A DNA stretch of 64,000 bases from Cavenderia fasciculata (GCF_000203815.1 NW_004457736.1:1550001-1614000), one strand, 5' to 3'. Positions 1 to 11,782 are shown, counted from the stretch's first letter. Numbers and translations are program-made. The notes: generated from the letters alone by a model not told the origin.

Positions 1-376
1 TCGCTCTCTATTTATACACACTACATTCAAAAGATATAGAATCAATTCTATTCTATGATATATAACAAACAAATATGAAAATATACAGAATGTAGAATAA
101 TACAGAACCAAAAAGTAGAACGTAAATACCAATGGCAGATGATTCGATCGAATGACAGCTCGTTTTTTTTTTTATTTCTTTTTTTTTAGATTTCGAAATG
201 GAATGAACGACCCAGAGACTCACTGGGGAAACCGACCGACCGACAGACCGACCAACACCGAGTTTTTTTAGATAGATTCATTACAATCCTGTCATCTACG
301 ACAATCGAATAGAATCTTACTCAAAAAAAGGTGGAAGATGGAAGATGGGATGAAAATATTTAATTTAATTTATTTA
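1..376. other. intergenic, no gene seen
   Basis: No supportable reading frame is visible on either strand. The stretch is AT-rich, with long T runs around 163-189 and a short degenerate (GACC)n tract around 229-254. It lies downstream of the minus-strand gene that ends at 377 and may include its 3' untranslated region. Confidence 0.5.
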
Positions 377-782
377 TTATTTATCACATTCATAGATGGA
401 ACCACCAGCACATTGGCCTAATTGATAGGTGTAACTGTTCCATGTACCACCACATTTTTGTATTGGGAAATTAAAATACATAATCTCATCAATAGTTCCA
501 TTGGCAATATTACAAGTATAAACATATTGTCTTTGAAAACAAACTCCTGATTCTGTTTTAGATGTTGTATAGGAATCGGTACAATTTACATTTCCATAAT
601 TCTAATTGATAGAAAATCAAAAGAGGTTAGTTTCACTAATGTTTCATTCATTCCAAATAAATTTTAATACTAACCTTGATGGTAACATAATAAGAAGATG
701 AATCAATTTCACCATCATAGTTTGCATTTACAAAAATCAATAATAATGAAATAAATAATAATAGAATTGAAAGTTTAAACAT
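377..782 (-). CDS. small secreted cysteine-rich protein
   Basis: A two-exon gene of 110 residues that I do not recognise. Exon 1 is 782-675 and exon 2 is 601-377, with a 73-nt intron (GTTAGT...TTAG, phase 0) too short for each exon to stand out as an ORF. Residues 1-20 form a clear signal peptide: MFKLS, a run of L/I/F, then VNA. The mature part has six cysteines, all in exon 2, and two N-glycosylation sequons (NCT, NGT). It ends in ...YECDK. There is no membrane anchor, so secretion is expected; the six cysteines fit three disulfides. Small proteins of this layout are common in dictyostelids, but no function can be assigned. The signal peptide and clean splice fusion make the model fairly secure. 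Confidence 0.75.
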
Positions 783-1225
783 ATTTGTTTGAAGATTGTT
801 AATTGGTCTGAAATGATAAATGATTGATTTATTAAGCCATGGTTCATGATCTATTTATAATCAAATTTCTATTATTCAAATTTGAATGATTTGCGCGATC
901 CTAAGTACTTGTTGACAACATGTTCTATTGATATTCTATTTGATCGATCATAGTTGATGATATTGGGAACCAACAAACTATACAAATATCTTTTACAATC
1001 GTCAGCACCGTTTCAAATATTTTTTTGAAATCATGAACTACCATATCCCTAAAATAGTCATCTGTTTCCTCTAACCCTTTTTCAAGGTTATGTATGATCT
1101 AAAGATATTTTTTTTAAGTATCTCTCTGTGATGATCTTTATCTTTACACAATACAATAGACACAACAATGTACAAACAAACAACTATACACTATACAATC
1201 AATAGATTGCAACTTTAGGTAGACA
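783..1225. other. divergent intergenic region
   Basis: This is the space between the divergently transcribed Cys-rich gene and the ankyrin-like gene, so it should hold both promoters. It is AT-rich with A/T runs. No conserved element or RNA gene is recognised. Confidence 0.4.
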
Positions 1226-3231
1226 ATGACGACAAAAAGATCAACAACAATAACATCAACAACAACAACGATAGGAGGTTATCGAACAACATTTCATAAT
1301 ATATTTAAAGTACTATATCTAAGAAACAAGATATTTAATTGTATAAGAGAACTATCAAGATTAGATAATAGTTTGGGAAAAAAGACAATCAAAGGAAAAG
1401 AATTGATTCAACAGTCATCAAGAGTGTGGTTTGAAACCTATGGAATGCCATGGGACTTTATTAAACATTATCTACTATTCAATCATGAGATTAGTGGCCA
1501 TGGTGAAATAGAGTACAAGTGTAGATGTGAACTTGTCAATATGTATATACGTCATCCCAATGCATCAAGTGATACACTTAAACATCTCTTGGTGTGGGGT
1601 CCAACTCCATTGCACAAACAAACGTTTGAACGTGTACTCGCCAACGGCAACTATGACATGGTCGTCTATCTCACTAAAATCTTTCCAAACCATAACAAGG
1701 TCGTGTCATGTGAAACAGAGTATTTTGAACACGCATTTAAATCGGGTAATGTTAAACTCGTTCGATGGCTATACCAACAATACCCAAAGGCCGACCAATA
1801 CTTTGCACAACCAAGAAACCAACATTTAACATCACTCGATCAATCATGCAAAAGAGGTCACTTTGAAATGATTGATTGGTTATATGCCAACAAGAAACAC
1901 GTTACCTTCTCAACAGATGCTATGGACTATGCCGCGGAAATAGGAAATCTTCCCATCCTACGATTTCTTCTTCGTAATCGAACTGAAGGATGTACCATTA
2001 AAGCTTTTATTCTGGCCGCCATTAATGGTCATATTCAAGTTTTAAAGGTAAACTTTAATTAAATAATATCATATTTAAATCCCAAATATGTATATTAAAA
2101 CTCTATTTATTTATTTATTTATTTATTTTAGTATCTTTTTGAAAGATGTCCAAAGACATTTGTATCACAAAAATCAATGTTTAATGTATTTGATCAATCA
2201 GCTATAAATAATCACTTGGATGTCGTAAAATATTTACATTTAAATCATTATGGTGGAGATAAGTGTACAATAAAGGCTATGGATGGAGCTGCATCGCTAG
2301 AGATGGTACAATGGTTACATGGAAATAGAACTGAAGGATGTAGTTTTAGGGCAATTGATCAAGCTGCCTCGACTGGTAAATTAGATATCATCAAAGTAAA
2401 TTAAATGAGATATTTATTTAATATTATTATTATTTCTTTTGTGCAACCTTTAATTAATTCTATTTATTTTAATAATAGTATTTAATAGAGAATAGAAAGG
2501 AAAGATATACATTACAAGCATTACAAAATGCTGTAGATAATGGTCATTTTCATGTTTTGTCCTATCTTTACGAAATTAAAAGATCACCAATTACAAAATG
2601 TAAAGTAAAAAGTTTAATTAAATTAAAAGAAGACGAGAGAGAGAAATATTCTTATTAATAATATATATATATATATTGCTATTTTCCTTTCAATTAATTA
2701 GCTTTAGATATAACAAAAGCATTAAAGAATGGATTTATAGATATTATTAAATTTTTAAAAGAAAATGGATTGGCTTCTTTTCCAACTTTGGATAATGTAC
2801 AAAGTTGTTTAGACTCTGCTAATCTAGAAATGGTACAATTATTTTTTAATAATTACAAAGGATGTCCGATGACCAATATTATTAGAAATGCTATTCATCG
2901 TAAATGTGGAACAAATATTATAAAGTATCTAGCGTCACTAGGGTACAGGTACCCAGACGATACATTGATGATGGTAGTACAAAATAGAGATTTGGAAATG
3001 ATACAATATCTTTTAGAATCAACAACACTAGAATTAGAATGTAATGAATCAGTGGTAGAAGCTGCCATTGTCGCAGGTAGTATCGAAATTGTAAAATATT
3101 TATTCAATAATAATAATAGTAGAACAGACAAGGTACATTGTTCAGAGAGTTCAATCAAAACTGCATTTTCTCATCATCATATCAATATTGCTCAATTCCT
3201 TTATACTATAAAAAATCAAATTAAAAAATAA
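1226..3231 (+). CDS. dictyostelid ankyrin-repeat-like protein
   Basis: Four exons, 1226-2047, 2132-2395, 2479-2599 and 2702-3231, join in frame to give 578 residues. The first 70 or so residues are Thr-rich and then basic. From about residue 90 the protein is a chain of degenerate ankyrin-type units with the recurring pattern hydrophobic-x-x-A...G-x-hydrophobic-x-hydrophobic-(V/I)-K-Y/W-L, for example NLPILRFLL, NHLDVVKYLH, GKLDIIKYLI and GSIEIVKYLF. Many dictyostelid proteins of unknown role have this build; protein binding is the general expectation. Introns 1 and 2 both fall after the Lys of a (V/I)-(L/I)-K|Y-L unit boundary in phase 0, as if exon and repeat duplicated together. A pure-T (TTTA)n tract precedes the first acceptor. 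The model ends 54 bp before the convergent minus-strand TIG fragment. Confidence 0.8.
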
Positions 3232-3285
3232 TTAATAAAATAATATTAATATTTATTTATTTATTTTTTTCTATAATTATTATTA

Positions 3286-4371
3286 TTATTGACAATTTGA
3301 TGAAATTGGGATATCGGTATTGATTATTTGTCCATTTTGATCGAGAATGACAGAAATTGGTTCGATGTGATAAAGTAAAAGAGGTGAGGAGACTGTAATG
3401 TTATAATGACCGAGTGGTACCAATTCAAGTTCAAATCGTCCAGCCATGTTGGTTGCAAGTGTAATATTTCTTTGTTGGTTGTAAAGTAATACAGTTACAC
3501 CTGCAAAAGGGAATTCACCATTATCATACAATCCATTAATGATGGCATCATGAAATGCTAATCCCTTTACAGTTCCATAATGATTTTCTTGTCCTGTTGT
3601 TGTTGAGGTGGTAGTGGTAGAAACTCCAGATGTTTCTCCTGTTGTAGTTGAAGTTGAGTATCCAGTACTGGATGAACTAGAGGTAGTACCAAGAGTTGTT
3701 GAATCCCATCCAGTTGTTGTAGTTGAAGATCCAATAGTTGTAGAAGATGTTGTATAATCTATTCCGGTGGTTGTTGAATTGACACCAGCAGTAACACCAG
3801 CAGTTACACCGGCAGTGACAACAGAGGTAGCACCAACTGTAACTACAGCAGTGATAATAGCTGTAATAATAGAAGTGGCATCTGCACCAACTGTAATCAC
3901 ACCAGTTGTTGTTGAAGATCCACCACCGCCTGTTGTCGAAGGACCTGTTGTAGATGTAGTTGTAGTGGTTGTCGAGTCATTCTCTTGGGATTGAGAATCT
4001 TGTGATGAAGATTCATCTTCTGAACTATCAGATTTATGATTAAATTCACCAGAGTTTGATGCTTGACCCTTGAATGTAACATAGACCAATTTTTGACCGT
4101 CAGTGCTGCTAGGTGCAACCGTACATACAATCGATTTACCTTGACTGTCAACCGATTGCACAGGACAGTCCACACCTCCAACAGTGATTTGTGATGTATA
4201 GCCCGGTCCTTGGAGACCAAGATCCGACCCACTTATGGTAATGGTCGTGGATTGGTCACTCTTCCCTTCGGATGGCGATACAGTGTCAATGTGAGGTTGA
4301 CGATAAGAAAAACCAGTGTTGGTGTTGGTCGACAGTGATCCATCGTAAACTAGGCGAATGGGGATATTAAT
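3286..4371 (-). pseudogene. 5'-truncated TIG/Thr-rich surface protein (C-terminal part)
   Basis: An open minus-strand frame runs from its stop at 3286-3288 back to an upstream stop at 4372-4374, about 361 codons. No ATG occurs near its 5' end; the first methionine is close to the C terminus (TNMAGRF). It opens inside the last strand of one TIG (IPT) domain (IRLVYDGSLST), then holds a full TIG unit (TITISGSDLG...ITVGGVDCPV), an acidic Ser stretch, a Thr/Ser/Val-rich stalk of about 130 residues, and a Cna-B/SdrD-like beta domain (AGVTVLLYNQ, NMAGRFELE, PLGHYNI). Surface or secreted TIG proteins of dictyostelids, such as the Tgr family, have comparable modules. There is no signal peptide or start, so this is the 3' part of a once longer gene. 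An upstream exon is unlikely, because the DNA just upstream codes for a TIG protein on the other strand. Confidence 0.7.
4354..4371. other. head-to-head junction of two TIG reading frames
   Basis: The minus-strand TIG frame is open up to 4371 and the plus-strand TIG frame is open from 4354, so the two truncated 5' ends overlap by 18 bp. No start codon and no promoter-like spacer lies between them. This is what a rearrangement breakpoint, or an assembly join, would look like. Confidence 0.55.
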
Positions 4372-4413
4372 TCATTATTGACAAATTCATATACATTGGA
4401 TCAATCTCTATTG

Positions 4414-5946
4414 ATGAATCTTTCACCAAGTAATGTTGATCAACTTGAAGTTGCTTTTTCAAGATGGTGTCAATTTTCAACAACATCTAATCAATTGGTA
4501 ACCAAATTATTAGAGTCATCTAATGATGGAAATCAAGATGTTTTTAAATTTTTAAATCATCTCTCTACAAATTATGATCAAGAAACAAGTAGATTAGATT
4601 TATGTCTGTCATCGATGACTGTCTATAAAATTTGTAAACCAATGACATTGGTTTATATAACTCAACTACTTGCAACCATAATGTCTCATCCAATTACAAC
4701 TATGACTACTTTTGGTGACCTATCATTATACAAATATAATCATCCAATTGATCAAGGACAACAACATCAACAGCAACTAGTCATTATTGGTTATAATAAT
4801 CTAATTTGTGATTACCTTTTATTGTCAACTGGTCAACAATTGGATACTCTAATATCTATTGCAAACAAACAAGTTTGTAAAGAAGCTGGACCAATTCTAA
4901 TAGATGTAAAATCTGAAATACCAACCTCTGGAGGACAAATTACTATTACAGCTCTTTACTTTTCACCTGAAACTATCAATGTACTCATTGGAGATAGTAA
5001 TACCTTTACTGCCACATTTCAACAACAAATCGATCCAGTCACCTTTATCTACTACCTACCACAAGGTAGTGGTAGAAATATCCCTATTACTTTGGATTTG
5101 GATGATGATTTTGCCAACAACTATGAAACTATAAAGAAGAAACAATTCTTTATTCATTATTCATTCCCATCAATTTCAGTTGTGATTCAATCCTATGACA
5201 ATAATATTGAATCTAGTAGTACAAGTACATTGACCATTCAAGGAGCCAATTTTGGATCAACCCCTAATAATGTTCAAGTAACCATTGACAGTGATACTCG
5301 TTGCAACATTGAGACGATTGTTGATACATCGTTGACATGTCAGACTCTTACATCAATGGTATCAGGTCACCATGATATTATTGTAACGGTCAATGGTATC
5401 CCTACAACATCTACTCATACCCACTTGACACTTGAACGATATACATTGGATGAAACCATCATTGGTCTATCACTCTATTCACTCGACTCTCCACAACAAC
5501 AAATACTTGAAAAGGGGTCTTGGGACGATCGGTATGGTGTAAAAGGTATTGGATTTTCTAGTCTACAAGAATCAATGATTCAAGTATTTGTAGGTGACCA
5601 ACAATGTACTGTTGAATCTCGTGATGAAAGAAATATTATATTTAGAATATCCCCTCAAGTCGGTCCAAACCAGAATACCCCAGTTACCACAAACTTTGCA
5701 AACAAACAAACCAAACTTGTTGAATACAACTTTAATCAGTTTTCCCATGCCTCTGCCATTGGTTATATCGAATACAATTTAATGACAGCAAACTCTACAC
5801 ATGGTGGTTCAATGGTCATCTTTGGTGATCATTGGGGTTTCCAAACTAATCTAGTACAAGTCACCATCAATCAAATACCCATCACATGTAAACCATTTGG
5901 TGTATTTGTTGAATGTATTATTCCACCAGGTTTAAATGATACATCA

Positions 5947-5980
<34 letters not shown>

Positions 5981-6045
5981 TTCAAGCTAAAGTAAACTCT
6001 ATTCAAGCTATATTTTTAAACAAATTTAAATATAATGATCAATAA
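4414..6045 (+). CDS. TIG/IPT-domain protein, probably 5'-truncated
   Basis: A single open frame continues upstream to 4354, but the first ATG is at 4414, giving 543 residues. The first 150 or so residues are a helical-looking region without recognisable domain. After that come at least three TIG units: PILIDVKSEIPTSGGQITIT, TLTIQGANFGSTPNNVQVTI, and GGSMVIFGDHWGFQTNLVQV. A poly-Asn tract lies near the end. TIG domains of this family normally sit on the cell surface, yet this frame has no signal peptide and no membrane anchor, and it stops at the end of a TIG strand (FLNKFKYNDQ). It is therefore likely a gene fragment or recently truncated gene, facing a second TIG fragment head to head. It could still be expressed as a cytosolic protein; transcription is not shown by the sequence. 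Confidence 0.65.
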
Positions 6046-6140
6046 ATAAATAAATCAAAAAAAATAATTGGTTAAATAGAAAAATATTAAAGAGGGAGAT
6101 TTTTAATTTATTTTTTCATTGTGTTAGTCTCTTCCTAATC

Positions 6141-8124
6141 ATGATGAATAATAGTAGAAATAAAGTAAAGAGTGTAATAAAGAAGAACTTTTACAAGTTT
6201 ACAGGTATATTGGGATTCAAGAGTAGAAATACAAAGGATCAGAATCAAGATGAACCAAATGTAGATGTATTATCTCTACCTCGTACAAATATAGACAATG
6301 AAATCATATCATTGGAAAGAGATGAATTTGATAAACGTTTAAATGATTTTAAATCTTATCTATTTAATCATTATAGTAGTAATAATAGTAATAGTAATAA
6401 TAATAGTAATAACAATAATAATAATATAACATTACCAAATGATTTAATACATTCAATATTTATATCAATATTATCAAATACAAACATGTTGATTGATACT
6501 TCTTTAATTAATAATAGTAATAGTAAACAACAACAACAACAATCAAATTGTGAATTACTTTCAAATGTAAGCAAAGTGAATAAAGAAAAAGAAAAAGAAA
6601 AGACTATATATTAATTTAACTCTTTACTATTAGATAATACCATTAATGTGTGGATTAACATGTTCATATATTACATGTACAAGAACTACAACACCAGAAG
6701 ATTTGGTTCAGAAATTGTTTGATGTAAACATTAATGTAACATCTGGTGGTGCAAATACATCATCTTCATCATTGGATGCTACTGCTAGTAGTAGTAATAA
6801 TACAAGTTCAAATAATAGTCCAATCAACCGATTAAATAATGAATCAATGCAACTTCCATCTTCATCTTCTACTACTACTACCACTACGACTAACAAGAGA
6901 ATGGTAGATATATTATTGGTAGATGATTTGGATCTTGCACCATTACCTACAAGATATACATTGTTTCAAATGATGTCTTATAGAAAGGTTGCCTACAAGG
7001 GTCGTACATTGGACACTCCAGAATATTTTAGTGTCATTGCAACTGTATCATCATTTAGTAATGAATTTAATCAAGATTCAACCCAAAGTGCAGATCATCA
7101 TCAACAACAACAACAACAAGTTATTTATCAAAGACAAAGTAGATCAATGTCTATGATTAACATGTCAACCAAAGATAGAAATCATCATCATCATCATATA
7201 GAACCAATTTCACCACTTATATTGGATAATTTCTTTTTAAATTATCGATTATACGAACCTTTAAATGTACCAATGTTGACCAAACCTTTACATGACCCAC
7301 TCTTGTCTCCACAACCACAACAACAAATATTGACAGCTCGTCGTATACACAGACTTAGACGTCAACTACAATCAGACTGTATATACATTACCAATGATAT
7401 GGAACAATATATACGTACTATTATTGTTAATCTAAGAAACCATCCACTCGTCACATATGGCCCATCTCCAAGAGCCACTCCAACACTTACACTTGCCTCT
7501 AAAGCATGTTCACTACTTTCAGGTCAATCTTTTGTCACTCCAACACATGTAATATCAGTTGCAACACTTGTACTAAACCACCGAATCTTTTTATCAAATC
7601 CTTTTCCTCTTGATGATAAACAACAATATCGTCATCAACAACATTCAAATAACCATCCACTGTATGAACAAATTAAATCAATGTCTACAGTTTCAACAGG
7701 TCAATTATTATTACCTAAACAACATTTAACAAGACATTCTTTAAATACAACTATGGATTATATAGTTGATAAATCCATGGATAATATATCACCACCATCA
7801 ACATCACCAAGAGAAAAGACATCAACATCAATACCATTAGATCTTCCATCAGGAGTTATAAAATCAATTAGTAATAATATATTATCACAAGCAACTCATC
7901 TTCCACCACCTCCCATTTCAATTATAGATACTGATCATCTTGTTCCAAGAGATAATAATCAACAACAAGTTAGAATGATGTCACCAATTACAATTCAAAC
8001 CGATGATGATAATGCAAGTAGTTTTCATGGTAGTGAACTTGGAATAACAATTGATAATACCATGGTTGTAGATTCTTTTAGTGTAATTAGAATCATGTTG
8101 GATAATTTATCTCCTCCCATCTAA
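6141..8124 (+). CDS. MoxR/Mg-chelatase-like AAA-related protein
   Basis: Exons 6141-6566 and 6634-8124, with a 67-nt intron (GTAAGC...TTAG), give 638 residues. The recognisable core is a Walker-B-like strand, VDILLVDDLDLAPLPTRY at about residues 232-249, followed by LFQMMSYRKV and a sensor-1-like strand (YFSVIATVS). Further on a helical lid (MEQYIRTIIVNLRNHPL...LASKACSLLSGQ...VTPTHVISVATLVLNHR, about 400-470) resembles the AAA lid of MoxR/ChlI-type ATPases. I see no Walker A motif (GxxGxGKT/S), so ATP binding is doubtful or the family is atypical. Long Asn, Gln, Ser, Thr and His tracts break up the conserved parts, as is usual in these genomes. Function unknown. The start is the first ATG after a stretch of AT-rich leader; a second ATG follows at once. 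Confidence 0.6.
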
Positions 8125-8309
8125 AAAAAAAAAAAAAGAAAAAGAATAAATAATAATAACTGTATATATATATAAAAAATAAGGAGTAATGACAGAGCGT
8201 GTTTTTATTTGATTTATAAAAAAAAGAATAAATTGATTTAAAAAGCATATCAAATCATATTGTTCGTGGGTACTAGATTAGATAATCTATCCGTGATAGA
8301 GTTGATTTG

Positions 8310-8310
<1 letters not shown>

Positions 8311-8370
<60 letters not shown>
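8311..8370. repeat. (ATT)20 trinucleotide microsatellite
   Basis: An uninterrupted 60-bp run of ATT units lies just downstream of the kinase-like gene, probably in its 3' untranslated region. Read on the minus strand it would encode poly-Asn, but it is outside the coding frame. Confidence 0.9.
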
Positions 8371-8372
<2 letters not shown>

Positions 8373-8385
8373 ATAAGCAATAAAA

Positions 8386-9691
8386 TTATTGTTGCTCCGA
8401 CTCGGTTTGTAAAGAGTGGAGGAGTTGGATAAGTTCTTTGTGACTTCCATTTCGAGAGAGAGCCAAAAGTTGAACATGGTATGGACTGATTCTTTTTTTT
8501 TCTATTTTATTCCATACATCAATCAAACGTCTTGGGGAATCTACTCCAACACTCAATACTTTACGTTTGACATTTCTAACTGTCAAAATGATCATGGTTT
8601 TTATACAAGATTCTAAATCATCGTTTGGAGTAGAGGTGTGAGTGCCATTTGATTTGACCATTGAGATGAGAACATTATTTGAGGCAGTGTAGTAACAACC
8701 TTCATAAGGAGATGGGTTTCCTGAAAACAATACAGAAGATGACCAATCAATTAAAATGGGCTCCTTTGATTCATTTGATAAAATGATATTAGAGGGGCCT
8801 ATGTCACGGTGAATGATATTGTTTTTGTGAACATCCAACAAAATTTGAATAATCTATAAATAAAGAATATTGTTAATTTTATTTTCTCCTCTTCAAGGAA
8901 AAAACTTACTTTTCCCCAGTTTTTAAATGCTATTGAAGTATTAATGACACTTCCAAGAGGAGACATCACCATCCACTTGCTTGAATCACCTGATGAACGA
9001 ATAATTTTTGGGACACCATTGAAATCTTTTAAACTTTGCAAACGCTTTTCCTCGTTTGACTTGAAATGTGGCTTTTTGTAGATTTTGATGAAATAAGATT
9101 TTCCATCGACCAAAGCGGAAAAAACTCTAGATGACATCCCTTCTTTTTCAAATACCAATTTTGATTTAAAATCTTGGTCGAGGTCAGAGAGGTCATCATC
9201 GACTTGTTGTTTTGGATGTGTAATTTCACCTTCTACTTTGAACTTTGAGATAAGGAGAACCAATTCTTCTATGTTTGCTAATAAGAATTAATGAAGAGAG
9301 GTTTAATACGTTACGATGGAACAACGAAAGAAACAGGAAAATGTGTGGTCAAGTAAACTAAATTGGCATGGTTGGAGGAATGTAATGAAATAACTATACT
9401 TTTAGGAGCGGTGGCCGTTGTTTGAGAAAAAAGACGTTCGAGCTCTGCAAAAAGCGATTCAATGAGTTGTTCTCTTTCTTTCATTTTTTGATCATCAGCT
9501 TTTTGTTCTGGAGATTCATTCTTGAAATTACGTTTAAAGATTTCAATTGATTTGGAATTGAATGTAAGATTCTCTCCTTTAAAACCATCTTTAAGATAAA
9601 GGCAATCTTGATCATAACCTCCTTTGTCTATACCAGATTTTACCCATTCTAAAGTTTGAGTGTGGGTCCAATTGTTGACGACTGTAGTCAT
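8386..9691 (-). CDS. SAM-like domain plus kinase-like protein
   Basis: Exons 9691-9400, 9277-8910 and 8853-8386 join in frame to 375 residues. Residues about 5-55 look like a SAM domain (WTHTQTLEWVKSGI...LKDGFKGENL). A charged linker follows, then a compact kinase fold: a degenerate glycine loop (KEGMSSRVFSAL), the ATP lysine strand YFIKIYKK, a candidate alpha-C Glu (NEEKRL), the catalytic loop HRDIGPSNIIL and a metal-binding Asp in LIDWSS in place of DFG. The catalytic Asp and Asn are present, but the Lys normally found two residues after the HRD Asp is Gly and the glycine loop is poor. Activity is therefore possible but not assured. The whole domain is short. The target is unknown; SAM domains suggest oligomerisation. 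It is separated from SGT1 by about 260 bp and transcribed in the same direction. Confidence 0.75.
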
Positions 9692-9953
9692 CGTAAGGGA
9701 TGGGGGAAACTATTGTAATATAAGTTATTTAAAAAAGATGGGATAGTAAAGAACAAATAACTAAACTTGATAAGGAGAAAAATATATATTCGATGATAAA
9801 AAAAAAATTAATAAAATGGTGTCTGAAATGAACTAAAATTAAAAAATAAATAATAATTGTATATAATTAAAAGATATAATAATATATTATTTGTGTGTAT
9901 TATTTTTAGAATATAATATAATATTCTTTTTGGTTTTTCTATTTTGTTTTGAT

Positions 9954-10992
9954 TTACCAATCTTCATCTTCCTTTTTAAGATCTTTAACAATTTCACCAT
10001 TACCCCAACCTCTCATTTCCATACCTTTTGGTGGAGCACCTTTGACCTTTTTCTGGCCAACGTCTTCCCAATTGGTAGAGAGGACGGTGCCACCAGATTC
10101 GACAAATGACTTCATCATGGCACGTCTTTGTTCTTCAGAGCCACGTGAAAAGATGTCTTGGAAGACACGGTTGAGTGGATCACCTTCCTTGTCCTCTGCA
10201 TCGATATCATCCCAATTCTTTTTGCTTGCATAGGGTGACACTACAGATGGTGCTTGTCCAGTGGTAGTAGAAGCGGTGGTGTTGGTTGCAGTTGATTGAT
10301 CAATTTCGCTTACTGTAGTTGCACCAGTATACTCGAGATCATCCCATTTGATGGCACGAGATTTCTTTAACAAGATTTCAACCTTCATCGATGAATATTT
10401 GACTGTGCTTTCAGCTACAATGATTGGATCAAACAAATCACATTCAAATAAATATTCACTTCCAGTTGCCATCAAGAATGATACTGATAACTAAGAAAAA
10501 ATTAAATATATAATATAATAGAAAATAGAAAGAAAAGAAAGATTAGTATCTATATATATTTTAAGTACTTTTTGATTCTTACAGATTTATCTTTAATTTC
10601 TATTTTAGAGTTTGATGCAGTTACAAATTTAGCAAAGATGGTAACAGTAACGTTTGTAGCGGTATCAAACCATTCATGTCTAACCTTTGTACCAACAGAT
10701 GGAAGTGGGAGCTTTGGTTGTTCTGGTTTAGCTGCAACTGGAGCAACAGCAACTGGTGCTGGGGTTGGTACGGCTGCTGGTGTTGGAGTAGCAGATTGAC
10801 CCAATTCAGCTTTAGTCTTTCTAACCCAAGTCTTGAATTGACTATTCTCTGCATCTAATGATTGTCCCTTTTCAAATGAAGCTAAAGCAGATTCATATTC
10901 TTCAAGTTCAAACAAATATTGTCTAAATAAATAAAGAAAAAATAAAGAGAGAGAGTAAGTAAAAAGATTGAAATGATAGTAGTTTTAGTTGG

Positions 10993-11024
<32 letters not shown>

Positions 11025-11261
11025 AAAGTTCCCTTACCCCTTCTTGAGATAGGCTTTTGGATTGTTTGGGTCTATTTTTATACATGTATTTACATCGGCA
11101 ATAGCGTCATTGAAAGAGTTGAGGTTGTGGTGACATTGAGATCTCTTGAAATGAGCTTCGTAGGATTGTGGGTCAGTCTTGCATGCTCTATCATAACATT
11201 CTAATGCCTTGTCATATTCTTCATCTACAAAGAATGAATTTCCTTTATTTATATCTTCCAT
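9954..11261 (-). CDS. sgt1: SGT1 co-chaperone (TPR-CS-SGS)
   Basis: Exons 11261-11038, 10922-10583 and 10490-9954 give 366 residues with the three diagnostic modules of SGT1 in order. Residues 1-110 are TPR repeats (EEYDKALECYDRACKTDP, NPKAYLKKGQYLFELEEY). An Ala/Pro linker follows. Residues about 155-240 form the CS domain (KVRHEWFDTATNVTVTIFAK...LSVSFLMATGSEYLFECDL). The C terminus is the SGS domain (NWDDIDAEDKEGDPLNRVFQ, RRAMMKSFVESGGTVLSTNW). SGT1 bridges Hsp90 to client complexes and binds Skp1, so it supports SCF ligases and kinetochore assembly in other eukaryotes. Both introns are in the places needed to keep TPR and CS sequences intact, which supports the model. Length is close to the human protein. 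Confidence 0.95.
10992..11024. repeat. (GTT)n microsatellite in SGT1 intron 1
   Basis: About ten GTT units lie in the first SGT1 intron, near its donor side. In the other strand they would be a CAA tract, but splicing removes them. Confidence 0.85.
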
Positions 11262-11518
11262 AACTCCTAAATATATATGTAATACTATGTATCTCTATAT
11301 TTATAACTAATGAAATTAAAAGTGAAAGTGGCAATTTAGAAGAAGCGAAGTGCATCTCTTTTTTTTTTTTTCAATGATCTTTTTTTTATAGTTTATTTAA
11401 TTTTTAGATTTATTTTCTGAAAGATTGGAAACATCTGGATACCTAAGATCGGAGTTCTTCTAGAGAGACTAGTGAGCGACATGGAGGTGTTGTCCGAGAG
11501 GTGGTAATGAACACCTAC

Positions 11519-11554
<36 letters not shown>

Positions 11555-11782
11555 GACGGAGAGTGATATGGAAAGGGTTGGAGCAACCAGACGACACCCG
11601 ATAATTTGATTATGATTGGATCTGAATGTAGGAATTGGAATGAACTGGATGAGATTGAGAGAAAGAAAGAAAGAGAGTATGTGGAAAGTGTTGGATATGA
11701 TATACATGAGAGATTCTGGAAATATAAGACACTTTTTAAATTTATCAGAGTTTAACACTTTTTAAGGAACAGTTAAGTTTAT
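11262..11782. other. intergenic with (GA)15 tract and GC-richer island
   Basis: This lies between the SGT1 start and the L10 stop. It contains a pure (GA)15 run at 11521-11550 and an island at about 11430-11640 that is clearly less AT-rich than other gaps. The 121-codon minus-strand frame here has no recognisable protein features and includes the GA run, so I do not call it a gene. It may be the L10 3' region, the SGT1 promoter, or an unrecognised noncoding RNA. Confidence 0.4.

Noticed and set aside
8250-8477. poly-Asn minus-strand frame downstream of the kinase-like gene
   Set aside because: It is the (ATT)20 microsatellite read as protein and overlaps the end of the real gene in another frame.
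11393-11758. 121-codon minus-strand frame between SGT1 and L10
   Set aside because: It is driven by the (GA)n run (SLSLSLSL) and has no domain, signal or relatives that I can recognise.
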